Source of the DNA: Terfezia claveryi
Lineage: Eukaryota; Ascomycota; Pezizomycetes; Pezizales; Pezizaceae
Direction of reading: 5' to 3'
DNA length: 64,000 nucleotides
Assembly (NCBI GenBank): GCA_015179025.1
Contig: WHUX01000026.1
Location: 372,001 to 436,000, forward strand
How positions within the stretch are numbered: the stretch's first letter is position 1; each line of letters starts with the position of its first letter. The notes beneath the pieces were generated by a model. That model was not told where the DNA came from. It made no database searches and saw only the letters and a list, made by a program, of their open reading frames with translations. Both the position numbers and the translations under genes were made by a program. Below, one piece after another: positions 24,547-36,635 of this stretch.

Positions 24547-25643
24547 TTACAACGCCAACCCATCCAATTCCTGTTGTAATCTTGCCACTTCCTTAGCTAT
24601 GTTTGCCCTTTTCTCCAACTGTTTGCCTCTCGCCATCAGTTCTGCCTCGGGCTCGAACGGAATATCTTCGTTTCCGAGAATCCGGCTGACAATCCCAACA
24701 CCTGAGTCGCGGTCGCCATAATACCGCACCATTGTGGATCCCTGGTTGAGCATTTGGTCCCAAAATTTTCGTAACTCACGCTCCTGAACTGCCCCCTGTG
24801 GTTCATCAACCTGTTGTAATTGCCACCCGGTAGTTACTAGAATAGTGTTCTTCAGAAGTTTTGTCTCCCCACACAGGCTTCGGAACATTTTCAGGACTGA
24901 GGCTGCATTTCCGATGGTCTTCTTTTCAGTAATACGCTGGAGATAGATAAATCCCCTCAATGACACGCCACGTTGGTAGAATTGTGCCAGAGCTCGGGAA
25001 ATCTCCGCACAGACAATAGCTTCTGAGGGATTGGACTCATCAAACCCAGGGGTATCAATGAGGATTACTTTGCTTCTCCCGAATCGCGTCGGTACCGCCT
25101 GGCAAGTCAAGGTGCCTGTGTCTGAGTTTCAGTCTGGATGAATTAGGAATATATATCTGGTAAAAATCTTACATTGCGTACTACCATCCCCAATTAAAGC
25201 AATATCCCCTCCTACCATTTGATTGATGAAATAGCTCTTCCCCCCCCCACGCCCTCCCATAACTACAATCATTTCCTTATATGTAGGATCATCCAAATTG
25301 TCGCCATACATGGAGAGAGGCATGGAAAGTTGAGTATAAGGTGGAGGAGCTATCATAGATGGGCCTGTTAGCTCATGCCCTTGGGAACTCCAGACTGTGA
25401 ATACTCACGAATATTGGTCTCCGCCGTGGAAAGATCGTTATTACCATGATAGTTATGATTCTGGGTGTACCCTGGTGGTGCCTGTCGACTGGCCATAGCG
25501 GAATTGGAAGGCGAACAGTAATCTGACAACGGAGGAAATCCTGAGGCTTTGGGTTGATTAGCTAGCGGTTGAGCATTGGTTTCGTAATATGTAGATGGTG
25601 TATTTGTCTGTCCATGGAACATCGATAAAAATGATGAAAACAT
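24547..25643 (-). CDS. AIG1/GIMAP-like P-loop GTPase
   Basis: Exons on the minus strand: 25409-25643, 25173-25349 and 24547-25121, with 59-bp and 51-bp introns (GTGAGT...ATAG; GTAAGA...TCAG), total 328 codons. The start is the first ATG in frame (25643). Residues 1-80 are Pro/Ser/Asn/Gln-rich and disordered. G1 is VVMGGRGGGKSYFINQMVGG, G3 is LIDTPGFDE, and the G4 position reads LVTTGWQ, the TTxW form common in fungal relatives rather than TKxD. A helical C-terminus (RANIAKEVARLQQELDGL) looks coiled-coil. Such small GTPases are abundant in fungi, where none of this type has a clear role that I know. It is divergent from the Hsp70 gene (554 bp between starts) and upstream on the same strand of the coiled-coil gene. 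Confidence 0.85.
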
Positions 25644-26197
25644 TGGAGATAAAAGATATAACAACAAGATCCCAAGAATATGGAATCTCGGGTGGAAGAA
25701 TGTCACCAGTCTGGCCTACGGTACTTTATCTCACCTGCTATCTGTCCAGTACCACTTTGTAAGGAGTCTTTCTGATGGCTGGGCATGCCAGCACATCAAT
25801 CGATGAAGCTGGTTCAAAGACAGCCGCATTTTATTTTTATTTTTATTTTATTTAATTAGACAGTCGCATGCAGTTCAAGCTGAGGTGCTGCTAAACGTAC
25901 AGTACATTGACCCAAACCGGTGGGTGCCCCCACTTTAAATCAGGCCTTCCATACTTGGCACAGGTCATGTACTGCATAGTCTAAAACATGGTCATGTAGT
26001 TTGGATTTTCGGAAACAGGCCCACACAAGAAGTGTTCGAAACACACTATCAAGTCCCGTATGCCAAATATCCATATCCTACGTGAAGATTTAAAGGAAAG
26101 GTGTTGAACGCCCTGACCAGTGCAGTAATTTTTACACCCAGCCTAGTTATATCGGAAGGCAGCCTGTCAGTTACTATATACCATCCGCCTCGTAGAA

Positions 26198-28449
26198 ATG
26201 CCTGGCACTGATATTATTATTGGAGTTGACTTTGGAACAACGGTGGGCATATATACTTTTTAAACCTCCTTATTTCAATATGATCATATGAATGGTCGAC
26301 CGAGGATTGTCTAACCCGCAATCACATAGTATTCCGGTGTTTCATGGGCTTTGTCGACTGGAGCCAAAGATGTCAAAATCATCAATGACTGGCCAAACCC
26401 ACACGGAGTTCTAGCGAACCAAGATAAAGTCCCCTCAGCGATTGCCTACGACCAGGAGGGCAATGTATCAAAATGGGGCTACAAGGTCGGCATAAACGAC
26501 ACGAACTATTTTCGCTGGATCAAGATCATGCTTGATCCCTCTAATAAATACTTTAATGAAACTCCACACATTAAAGAGATGGTCACTCGAATGAATGCAA
26601 TGCGCTTAAGCGCAGAAGATGTGGTTACAGCCTATCTAGCGTGTCTGTGGAAGTACACCATTGAACATCTGAAGAGAAAGAAAGGGGGTGATTTCGAGGA
26701 ACTTTATACCTTGAAAGTAGTTCTTACTGTTCCTGCTGTCTGGTCACCACTGGCAAAGGATAGGACTTTGCGTGCAGCAAAAAGGGCCGGGATGCCAGTT
26801 GGCAGTCAATTGGTGACAGAACCTGAAGCAGCGGCATTAGCATTATTGAAGCAGAAAAGCGATGAGAATACAGTTAAGGTGGGCATTTCTCGATTCCTAA
26901 CCCTACTAGATTCCTAACCCTACAACATAATACCTACGTTCGGTCCTAGCTGACGCAATGGGAAACAATTTGTGGTGCTAGGTTGGCGATGGATTTGTGG
27001 TCTGTGACGCCGGCGGCGGTACCGTTGACCTCATTAGTTATAAAGTCGAGAGTCTCAAACCATTGAAGATACGAGAATGTGTTATTGGGGATGGTAAGTA
27101 AAACTTCCAAAATCATTTTGCAATTACCCATGGCTTAAAGCTAGCGCTTGCGGCATATAGGTGGTCTTTGTGGGTCTGTATTCCTCGACCTTGAATTTGA
27201 ACGGCATATTCGGACCCTTGTTGGCCGAGACGTATATGCCAAAATCAAACAAAAGGATATAAACAAAATGTTTCGGGAGTTCGAATATGGAATCAAGCGA
27301 TCATTTACACAGGACGACACAGCGCCACTGACTGTGGACCTAAAAGGAGCAGGAGACTCTCCCGAGATAGGGATAGAGGATGACACAATCAAAATTGAAT
27401 TGTAAGTTCGACAAATCCCATAATGATGCTCTTTTTAAATCTTGAGGCTACGGGTAGAAACACATTGCGGGCTATCTTTGATTCGATCTGCGATAAGATT
27501 CAAGCCCTAGTGGAGAAACAGCTCCAAGGTATCAAGGAAAAAGGCATGAAAGCTAGGGTAGGTGATCATGAAATGGGATTTGACACCGATTGCGGTCACT
27601 GTCTTGACTAACTCATGACCTATGTAGGCCGTTGCACTAGTGGGTGGATTCGGTGAGAGTAAGTACCTCCACAGTTACCTCAAAACTGCCAACATTAGGG
27701 ACAAAGTCGCCGTACTTCAGGAACCTGGAGCGTAAGTCTCCCAATGGTGGCAGTCCAACCCAAAGATGCCTAGACTTACACAATTTGGTCGTGATAACAC
27801 AGTATCTCAGCGGTCTGTCGTGGTGCAACGTTGTGGGGCCTGGAGCAAAATCATGCCACCTCATTCCTTTCCCGAATTGCCCGAGTTAGCTATGGTATTT
27901 CCTTTGCAGACCCCTTCGATTCGAGCAACCCAAATCATCATCAGTCGGATAAATATTGGGATGCGGCAAAACAAGTTTGGCGCGCAAGCAACCAAATGCG
28001 ATGGCTCCTAAAAAGGGTATATATGTGCCATCATACTTTCTTATCCTGTTTCTATAGCTAGTGGTCGGGCTAACTCAATTTATACATAGGGCGACGAGGT
28101 TGTGGAAGGACGTGTTCTTAAAGGGGCCACCTACTCAGCTGTAGCTCTTAGCGATGCCAACAGAGGAGATTGGTCCAACAAAGTTACTTTGCTGTACAAT
28201 AATGCTGCCGTCCCACCAGCGAGGTCAGTTGAGAAGGGTGTCAAGAAGTTGTGTTCCTTGACATTCTCGATACCGTACGGGGAGATACGGAAGGAACCAA
28301 CATATGTTTCCGCAGGAAGGACCTGGTGTGATGTTTCTTACTCGAGGGATATACTATGCGGCGGGGCAAATTTGGAGTACAGGGTAAGCTACAACGGTCA
28401 GTTGCTTAAGTCAGTTGAGGCCGAGTATATAGACGATTTTCAGTTTTGA
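26198..28449 (+). CDS. HSPA12-like Hsp70-family ATPase
   Basis: Eight exons: 26198-26242, 26330-26878, 26982-27093, 27161-27401, 27458-27557, 27628-27731, 27803-28016, 28090-28449; all joins keep frame, giving 574 codons. Phosphate-1 loop IIIGVDFGTT-YSGVSWA crosses intron 1. LVTEPEAAAL and VCDAGGGTVDL (phosphate 2) follow, then the adenosine-motif region VALVGGFGESKYL. RGATLWGL ends the actin-like ATPase fold. The C-terminal 150 residues are not a DnaK-type substrate-binding domain but the short beta-rich tail seen in fungal HSPA12-like proteins. These are thought to be cytosolic; substrates are unknown. A TATATA-containing stretch lies just upstream of the ATG. The gene is divergent from the AIG1-like GTPase gene. 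Confidence 0.93.
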
Positions 28450-28743
28450 GACTACTATACCCAATTGCGAATGGGGCGGAAACAAGGGTACTTGAGGTCT
28501 AGGAGGGATAGAGTATGTGGCTATCTAAATTGGTGCACTATGTTCTTCACCAATATACGCTTGAATAAAATCAACTTTAGTGACAATTGAAATGGTTGCA
28601 GATATATACGTAACTTAGTAAGGAAAGCTATAGGCATGTGAGGGTTGCTGATGAATACTCTATGAAGTCATAGAGACTCCTGGATGTGTTTATAATTTGT
28701 GGTACTCTGGTTATAAAATAATCCCTCTAAGTTATTAAATAAT

Positions 28744-29324
28744 TAGTCAATCGTTATTTCCATATTAAGCTAATGTCATTACCTACAGAGCGCCTTGGCA
28801 AGGCGAAGGTAGCGCAGATTTCAATATTTGATTGACGGGCTCTAAGTTAAATCGTCTGCTTAGTAACATCGATTCTCAGCATTCTTGGGAATCATAGAGC
28901 TGCTCGAAGGAGCTTCCCTGGGATGACAGGGTATTGGAGGAGTTGGACAAGGTATTGGGCATTTATAAAAAAATTATTGGCACACCACTATTTGGCTGCT
29001 CGAGGGAGTGCTGGGAGGCATCATGCAAGAGGGATATCTATCTTGGAGAACTTGAGTAGGAATTATCCAGTCACTCCATATCTTCCTTCACCCAGTTCCG
29101 AACTCGAGTGGCTTTTTACCTCTCAGATGATATTGATGTGATGGTGATGTTCTTATGTTGGTTGATGCTGCAATGTTGGGTGCTGTCGTGATGTCGTGCT
29201 AGTTTATCGTCCAGGTCCCTTATCAATTAAGAGTTTCATTAAATTACACTGCCAATGAGCAGTGAGGCCCAGATGCTAAAATGCCCCGTAATTAACGTTA
29301 GCTTAATGGAAATAACGATTGACT
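28744..29324. repeat. Inverted repeat, 36-38 bp arms, ~580 bp span
   Basis: AGTCAATCGTTATTTCCA (28744-28761) returns as TGGAAATAACGATTGACT (29307-29324). Matching continues inward (TTAAGCTAATGTCATTAC against GTAATTAACGTTAGCTTAA) with a few indels. No transposase frame lies inside. Possibly a non-autonomous DNA transposon; flanking duplication not found. Confidence 0.6.
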
Positions 29325-29325
29325 A

Positions 29326-29486
29326 CCGGGAAAACTGGTGAATAAGACACCTTGTCTGTCTCCTTTTTGTGGTAGGAGCGTTACTAGTTGTGGGCAGATT
29401 AGCGTCCTTGACTCGAATTTTGACTTATTCTAGTTATGATTCAGATATGCATACAAACAAGGAGTCTTATTCACCAGTTTTCCTGG
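29326..29486. mobile_element. Small MITE-like inverted repeat element
   Basis: CCGGGAAAACTGGTGAATAAGAC (29326-29348) is matched by its reverse complement at 29464-29486 with a single change (CCAGG at the end). The span is 161 bp. It abuts the right arm of the preceding inverted repeat. TAC precedes it and TACC follows two bases after its end, so a short target duplication is possible but not proven. Confidence 0.55.
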
Positions 29487-30144
29487 TACCACCTATTTAC
29501 ATAATCTACAAAGTTGCCTATATATTATTAACAGCCAATATCTTTTCCGCAGCACCCAATTTTATATAGACCGCGCACTATTTAAAACTTGTTATTGTAT
29601 TAATTTTTCTCCACTTTCCATACTCTGCCCATAAGCATTATCTGCATAAGTGAGAGAAAGGTTGGAGGTTGATATCTCTAGCGTATCTAAAGGTGCCTGA
29701 ATTTTCGTTGCATCTTGGTATTATTTTTGATGCTTATACATGCTAATAGGCCCTTATATACATTTAAATTACTGTTTGTCCGCGCTGTACGTTTTCATCT
29801 CTTATTCTGGCCCTAACGCCACAGGTTAGAGCTAATATAGGCTTAGTTTCCTTGCTTCCAGCTGGCTGTCAACTACGTTAGCGATTCTGCCCAGGCAAAC
29901 CGAAGAGGCAGGAATAAAAACTAGCTTTGAATACTCTTAGAAATAGTAAATACGCAGCAATAGGAGCTCATCGGCCTATATTTACATATCTATCCTAATC
30001 AACATATACTCCAAGAGACTGCCTTAACTTCCTTCATATTCAATATATATCTTTTGTTAGAATACCGTCTAGTATTCCGACCACTTAGAATTATGACTCT
30101 ACTTTGAGTTTGAGCCTATTCGCACGATTTTACAATTTAGTGGT

Positions 30145-31879
30145 TTATGGGATGGCGTATCTGTCCACCGTCATGAACCTGAACAACCCCCTCTCGCCTA
30201 ATGTATCGTTTAGAATCGCCATCAGCCCTCCAGGTACTTCCCATTCTGTCTCTTCAGTTTTTACGAAAGTCCATCGTTTTTTACCTATCTCTTGTTCTTC
30301 CTCCTCCCCCTCGTACCCGTCCCACTCTGACGAAACTATCCCTTCGCGCACCAATTCTGCCTGAAAGACAGGTGATCCTCCGCAATTCATACTAAAGTTA
30401 AAGAGATTCAACTTCGGCATCCTTTGTACGGCACGTGCAAACGCAAAAACCAGCGGATTGAAAAGTTCTGGTGATAGGCGTCGGCGAAATTTATTAATCC
30501 GCGCCTTGCCACACAGGCGCAAGTTTCGGTACTCGTCTAGAGGATCTGGCTCCGAGTCCGTGGATAACCATTCGTCTTCTGGGTCGGCGTGTTCATCTGG
30601 AAGGAAGCTAGGAGTCATTGGAAAATCGTCCTGACCATCATCACTCGTTGTGGGAAGGTAGTGTATGTTGCGTTCAAAATACCACTGACCAGTCGGCGTG
30701 GTTGGGTTTGCATACACAGCAAACTCCTTGAGCGCGGGCCAAAATGGTCTCCCGCTTTTGGAAGTTATATCCTTTGGCCAAAACAACTCTTCAGAGACAA
30801 CAATGTCATCAAGATAGACATTAGTTAGGGTGGGGCTTTGGGAGAGGGCATGAAGCGCTTGCGATAGTGTGTCGGTATCCGGGGAGTCGTCAGGAAGTGC
30901 ATTCGGTATACAGAAGGCATGGTCGGTGGGCTCCTCCATTATATATGATAAACTAAATGTCCGAAGCGCAGAATTGATGAGACATAAAGTGTGGAGTGCT
31001 TGACCAAAATCTGAAACACAATTGCCAGCCGGTATAATTAGAACATACACTCAGAGGAATCTCAAAAGGCCACAGGCGCATATACCTGAAGCTATAAAGG
31101 ATTCGATGCAACATTATGTACTCACCATATCGGTTCCTTTGCCTTGTGAGAGGGAACATCCATTCGTGGTCATTGAGGCTTAATTCAATATCCTCCAACT
31201 TGGGGAGAGCACATGCCAATGCAGCTGCGGAAGCCCCCGCAAGCTGCCTCCTAAGGAATTTGGCACGAAGGAAATAAATACAAGACAAAATAGGTAATGG
31301 ACGTTCTTTCAACCCAATCAGCTGTATATAGGAGTGTGCAAATCGAGTGTCACCGCAATCTCTTGATGGTGGGGGATGTCTTGGGATCTTCCCTTTGTGC
31401 AATGAGATATCCGTCCGGTTACCAAAACCATCCATCGGGGAAGATATACGCAAGTTGAAACCGATATTACAAAGGGTATAGCCACCTCCTCCATTCTGCA
31501 ATCCGTGGACTTCCCAGTCATGTAATATACCAAAAAAGGTATGGATTGTCTCCGTGAATACGGTGTTGTTTGCGATCATATCCTCAGGGCGCTCAAATTT
31601 AGCACATGCTCTAGCGCTATAGGTAGGCAGGATAACTTCGAGAGAAATATGCTTGAGAGACGCTCTACGGTGACAATGGTGGGGATTGCGTCCAAATATG
31701 GCACGAAACTCCTCGAGATGGATACTTCGGATGCTGATGGACTTGAATGAATAACGCTCGACAACTTTCTGCCACCGCCTGCAAACCATAGCATACTGTC
31801 CAACTCGCCCTTCCAGGAGAGAAATTATTATGTCCAAAACCTCGGTAGGTAGATGTTGAATGGAGGTAGGGTATGGCAT
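30145..31879 (-). CDS. F-box protein with LRR-like C-terminal region
   Basis: Exons complement(31051-31879) and complement(30145-31010) are joined by a 40-bp phase-1 intron (GTGTAT...TTTCAG, with CTAAT inside), giving 564 codons. The F-box is at residues ~5-45: TSIQHLPTEVLDIIISLLEG...YAMVCRRWQKVVERY. The remainder has periodic Leu/Ile blocks (LPKLEDIELSLNDHEW, ALHTLCLINSALRTFSLSY, LPLTNVYLDD-like) as in fungal F-box proteins with degenerate leucine-rich repeats. An acidic loop (DPEDEWLSTDSEPDPLDEYRNL) and a charged C-terminus follow. It would act as the substrate-binding subunit of an SCF ubiquitin ligase; the substrate is unknown. A decayed copy of one segment lies 1.2 kb away. Confidence 0.85.
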
Positions 31880-33064
31880 TGCCGCAGACCAGTGTTGAAG
31901 TTCATCTAACCAAGTACTGATTTGGGGGGAGGGGACGTAGCGGGTGGGAGGGGACCGGGGTTTTCGTGATCAGAAGAACATATAAAGCCTAGATCAAATG
32001 TCACTGATCCAGAAAAATAAAGCTTTTCTTGTTAATGTTATTACTATCGTTACTAAGCAGAAATAGCCTAAAGGTTAGCGGAAAAAAAACATTCTGCAGA
32101 AGGATCTTGGCATGAGACTAATAAAAAAAGAGAGAAGGATGTCATGCTTGAAATTAAAATCCGGACCTTCAGGTACATACTTATGTAGTTCGAACACCAT
32201 TAACCTAGCCCCCACGTACAGATCATGATGAACCAACGCATAAGGGGTTTCACTCTCTCAAAAATGAAAAGCTACATCCAGATGCAGTCATCTCAATTGC
32301 ATGCCATATCACCGCACTGCAAATCTGTAGCCGATTTCGCTGATGGCTCTGCACCACCACTATGTTGCTCGATATATTTGACGAGACCCTTTATGTATGT
32401 TGGTTCGGTTTGCAATAAGTTAGTCTGGTTGGCACGCAATAAATACCGGTAATCGGTTACCCGTAAACGCTCGTTTTTGACCTAGCCTAAGAGCTTAAAT
32501 TGTTGCGAGTGGATCAATGCAATCATTGGGTGGTCGACATCATAGAAGAGAATACTCCGAATCCCATAAAGAAAAAAATGTTGCTCAACTCCATTCCGAA
32601 AGTTATCCCACAGCCCGACTACTTGTTTCGCTGAGTGCTAGTTCAGAATGTCTACAAGCATAGCTAGAATCCTCACACAACTAGGTATGTAACGTCCAGG
32701 TCCCAAATCAAAAACCTATTGTGGAACTGGATTGAAGGTTGCAATCGATCCAGCCGAAGAAGATAACCTTAGTCCGAATCATGACTAAAGATACATACCT
32801 TAAAATTTGACATTGCTGTATTAGTACTAGTTCACTTGGCTCGAGCGGGTAGGGATCAGCAACTGCCGTTTCCATGCCCAGCCCAGGGTGCACACTGCGT
32901 CTCGCTAATTTTGTTTGTTTCTAACCTACGGGGCCGTCTGAGGTACCGTTAAAGTAGTTGGTACTTGCCTTTTCCAGAAACTAGAAATAATTCCGGGATC
33001 TTGGCCATGTATCTAATACTGAATCTAGTGATGTGAGGAGCGCCTTTATTTCTTAGTCAGTCGG
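31880..33064. other. Intergenic
   Basis: Upstream region of the F-box gene, then AT-rich DNA with one copy of the dispersed 15-mer TAGTCTGGTTGGCAC at 32421-32435. No gene supported. Confidence 0.45.
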
Positions 33065-33216
33065 TGGTATGCAATCAATCCTCCTGATTGGGGAGAGCGC
33101 GTGTAGTGCCTCCTAAAGAATTCTGCGTGAAATCAAATAAGACAACATAGGTAATAGGCCTTCTTTTCAACCAAATTAGCTCTGTATATAAGAATGTGCA
33201 AATTAAGTATCCCCAA
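33065..33216 (-). pseudogene. Decayed partial copy of the F-box gene
   Basis: Plus-strand blocks TTGGGGAGAGC, TGCCTCCTAA-GAATT, CAAATAAGACAA-ATAGGTAAT, TTCTTT-CAACC-AAT-AGCT and GTATATA-GA-TGTGCAAAT occur in the same order as in 31198-31345 of the F-box gene. Indels and a ~30-bp gap separate them, and the reading frame is broken. No other exon of the copy is recognisable. Confidence 0.65.
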
Positions 33217-34239
33217 TGTTTTAGATGATTGCGGGAGTTATAGTCAAGGAAAAATCAGTTTCAGGGAGTGCAATTGAGCCTCTTGAGGGGAGTGGAACCC
33301 AGAAAACATACACACTATGGTACATTCGGATAGTACCAAAGCGCTATGGAATACAATTGGGGATACGTACTCACATTTAAGGAAAACATATTATGGAAGT
33401 TGCATTATACTCTCAATATAAGAATATCGTCCAGGGGGGTATTATTATTACATCGAATACGAGGGTAAGTGAGTGTGATAGGCCTTTATCATCTGAATAC
33501 TCATCCGTAATCGGCTGGATGAAGCGTCCTGAACATCCCTGTTATAGCCTATGCTGGATGACTCTGAGGCATGGGGAATGTAATGCAATCCGAGATCTCC
33601 TCAGATTCTTGAAAGTCGGTCGATAAGCATTCCTATTGCGGATAGCTTACTTACCAACTTTTATAAAAAAGGCAGCAATTCTTATTTTGTATCGGGTTTT
33701 TTTGGTGTGGCATCATACTCTTATATTCAGAATAATGTTACACTATATTAGAAATATTTCATCTATAGATTGTGATAGTCTAACATGAACTAAAAAAAAA
33801 AAAAAAAAAAAACATGAGGCAATGTCCCATAACAATGCATATGCCTATACCAGATTTGCCCACAAAGCAAATCAACATGACAGGTCAGTGACAATAGTAT
33901 GTAGGTACAGCATTAGAAAATTATCAGCAGAGCAAGAAATATTCAATTGTTGTTTATGTTTGTCTCGTGATGCTTACTAGGTCTGCATCACCCTATGCCT
34001 AAGCTTGCTGGTTAGGCTTGATCTGGGCATCACCATTGGCACTTCAGCCGACATTCTTTTTCGCAACATAATTTGCAGACCTATATCAATGAAGTTGCAC
34101 CCTCTTTAAGCCTAGTCTGGTTGGCACCGTCAAGCCTACAGTGTGTTGGGACATAGATAGCTTACATGTCTTTTATTTTGCTTGCTGGAAGGCATTGTGA
34201 ACATACCATCCTGACCCATCTGGCACTGAAAGATAGTGG
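33217..34239. other. Intergenic
   Basis: AT-rich; an A21 tract at about 33792-33812 and one TAGTCTGGTTGGCAC copy at 34113-34127. A 77-codon frame at 33393 has no recognisable feature. Confidence 0.45.
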
Positions 34240-35646
34240 GCAAAACAGGTGGTGGGTTTGATCACTGCAGCACTGCTTTGAAGCATTGCCGGGGGTCGAG
34301 GGAGTAGGGGGCGGCGAGTGCTTTGAGTAGTTGTTGTAGGGGGGATACGACATCTCTGGGGCTTGTTGTACTTTTTGGACTCTTGTTTCGTATCTGGAAC
34401 CCAATTCTCCAATGGGTTGATAAAAACATGTCAGCGAACTTTGTCTTACAAAAGGGCAGGCCCTTGAATTCTTTCGCAAATGGAGTCCCTTCAAGAAGCA
34501 CCACACGGCCATGGTCCACTCCATCGGCGAGAAGTGAAGTGAGGACTCTGGCATACCCGCTATCGTGACTGGCACCTAAAATTACTAAATTTGCAATTGC
34601 AGTTGGAGATATGGAAGTACGAGCCGGCTCGACATTTCACAGTATACTAAGGCTCGAGGCGGCTCGAGCTTCAAGAAAGGCAGGCTCGAGCTTTTTCACA
34701 CACGTGCGTGTGAGGTAAGAAAATGATACATGAACTAAATACAAAGGGCAAGTTGACCAACAGTCTGTTCCTAATCATGTTCATCAAAACATTCCGCAGG
34801 AAACCCCGAAATATCACCATCTACACTAAGCTCTTGAAACCGGTCCAGCAGCTCCCGCTCTGCTGTCAATTACTCCTACGTAACCTCTGAAAACCCTAAC
34901 CAATTTTTACTACACATCAGTGCATTCATCATGTTCTCACTTAGTGAGCTTCGACGCTTGGTGAGAATCTGAAGCCTGTTTGACGGGCAATTGAAAACAT
35001 TCGCTCTGCGGGAACTGATAAGTAGCTTGCGTGAATGAATATAGTTATTAAAGCGCCGTGATGCCTGCCTGGGAGTAGGTATATTTGAATCTTGTAATTC
35101 TTCATATCGACCTGCAAGCGAAGTAATAAAATCTTGTGCTGTGGGTGTAGGGCGTGACATTGCGGAAGTTGCATGTGCTGCGGGTTGAAGAAGAAGTAAA
35201 GAAAAATATATTGAATTGGATGGGGGGAAGGCGCTATATTCAATGATCTTACCCTTGCTCCCACACCTGGATATCCACGGGTTTTGGCGGCCCGAAGAAA
35301 CAACGGGCTCGAGCCGGCTCGGGCTCGTAGCTCAAGCTTTTGGCTCGAGTCGGCTCGGCTCGTGCCCAGGCGTATATGGAAGTGCATTTCACCTCCTACC
35401 GACGTCAATGTAATCAACCATGGGTTTTGGCAGCTGAGTGAATCCAATTGGCAAAGTCTTTGAAGTCGATTTGCAAACCACGTGATCGCATAGTGTCAGG
35501 TTAGCGAAGGCTTGGATGACTACGTCGAAGTCCGTCAGCTCAAGCGAGTGAACTAGGTGGCGTTTGTGGTATAGAAGATCAATAACAGCCTTTGACCCTA
35601 ATGGCCTAATGGCTTGCTGGTCAGGTAGGATTCGGTAAATTGCCAT
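34240..35646 (-). pseudogene. DUF7923-type (CCCH zinc finger protein family) gene remnant split by a hAT element
   Basis: Right part (35646 to about 35398, minus): FDVVIQAFANL and GFTQLPKPMVDYIDVG match the first half of the fungal DUF7923 domain. Left part (about 34600 to 34240): LVILGASHDSGYARVL, RVVLLEGTPFAKEFKGLPF and FADMF match the second half. Between them only ~45 host bases remain where the family has ~80, and a 757-bp hAT insertion sits inside. After FADMF the Pro-rich linker (YPPYNNYSKHSPPPTPSTPG) is in another frame, so at least one frameshift exists. The CCCH finger usually following is not found. Splice-like GTAGGA (35399) and TTTTAG (34576) could join DV to GASHD, but that would delete the LVIL strand, so I favour a pseudogene. 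Confidence 0.6.
34618..35374 (-). mobile_element. hAT transposon remnant with 8-bp target duplication
   Basis: TATGGAAG flanks the element at 34610-34617 and 35375-35382, the 8-bp duplication expected for hAT. Both ends are rich in GAGCCGGCTCG/GCTCGAGC motifs. The minus strand encodes the end of a hAT transposase dimerisation region: YLSVPAERMFSIARQ, then after a frameshift TKRRSSLSENMMNALMCSKNWL. Most of the transposase is missing, so this is an internally deleted, inactive copy. The terminal repeats are unequal: the right end has extra CCTGGGCACG. Confidence 0.75.
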
Positions 35647-36635
35647 CCAGAGATGCTACGTTAGAACTAGTTGGCACGATATATGTGGGGAAAGAGGATA
35701 ACTTCAAAAAAATTGCAAGGAGTACAAACAATCATCCCATCGCCAAGTAATAAAATAACAGGAATTTTTGGTCTACTTGCAACATAGGGCTCGATCAGCA
35801 TATACTTCATACTTAAGATGTGCCAGCGTGGAAGACATTACAGCGTTCTGCATTATACGTATCAAAGCTGCTGCGTATATACATACCCCCGGCATACCCC
35901 CGGCTCTGTCTGCGTTGAAGCTTCTAGGTCCTCTGGGATTTCTCCTTTGTGCTCAGTGCATCCTCCACTTCCATTTTCAACTTGTTGATTGTTTGCCGCT
36001 ACTGCTTATTCTCATTTATCAAGTCCTACTTGATTACTATATCGCAGCGTCCAATTAGAGCACCTAGACAAATTCGTATTTGTGAAAGACAACTGGCGCA
36101 GATATCGGCAATTTGGATGGTGTTGTGATGCTCTGCTTACGTAAGTGGGGGACCCTGTTCTATATAGCTTCGTAACACAGGTTAATATTTTTTGTAGCAT
36201 TCGTGAGATCTTGGGCACGTGACAACGCCAAGTAGGTAACTTGCCGATCGTGCATAAATGATATTTCTATTGTTTCAACCCATTGCGTACAAAATCATAC
36301 AGAATATGCAGCGCTAGCTTTTCCTCCACCATTGCAAGTTCTTAGTAAGAGCCAACCAGTGTTCATGCCCAGCTAATCCTAAAGTAGCAGCCCAAGCAAA
36401 AATATATGGGAGGGTAGCAAATACTTTCGTCAGGGTACTATACCTACGTAGTCCAAACCTTACTATTATTTAGACTTACTTTGACTTTATGGAAAATTAC
36501 AAACTGTAACAAAGGAAATACATAACTTAGTGGGACAGTTGTAATTTGAACTACCGTAGAGCCTTTCTCTAAAGACATACAGTAATACAAAGAAACTGTT
36601 GGAGCATTATCACATGAGACCTGGGACTTGGCAGA
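35647..36635. other. Intergenic
   Basis: No gene supported and no repeat recognised. Confidence 0.45.

Larger units (their letters stand above)
28450..30144. other. Intergenic with inverted-repeat elements
   Basis: No supported gene. Holds the inverted repeats described separately (28744-29324 and 29326-29486). Confidence 0.5.

Noticed and set aside
34941..35447. Long minus-strand open frame running across the hAT element and host gene
   Set aside because: It is a chance read-through combining host and transposon sequence; the transposase motifs switch frame inside it.
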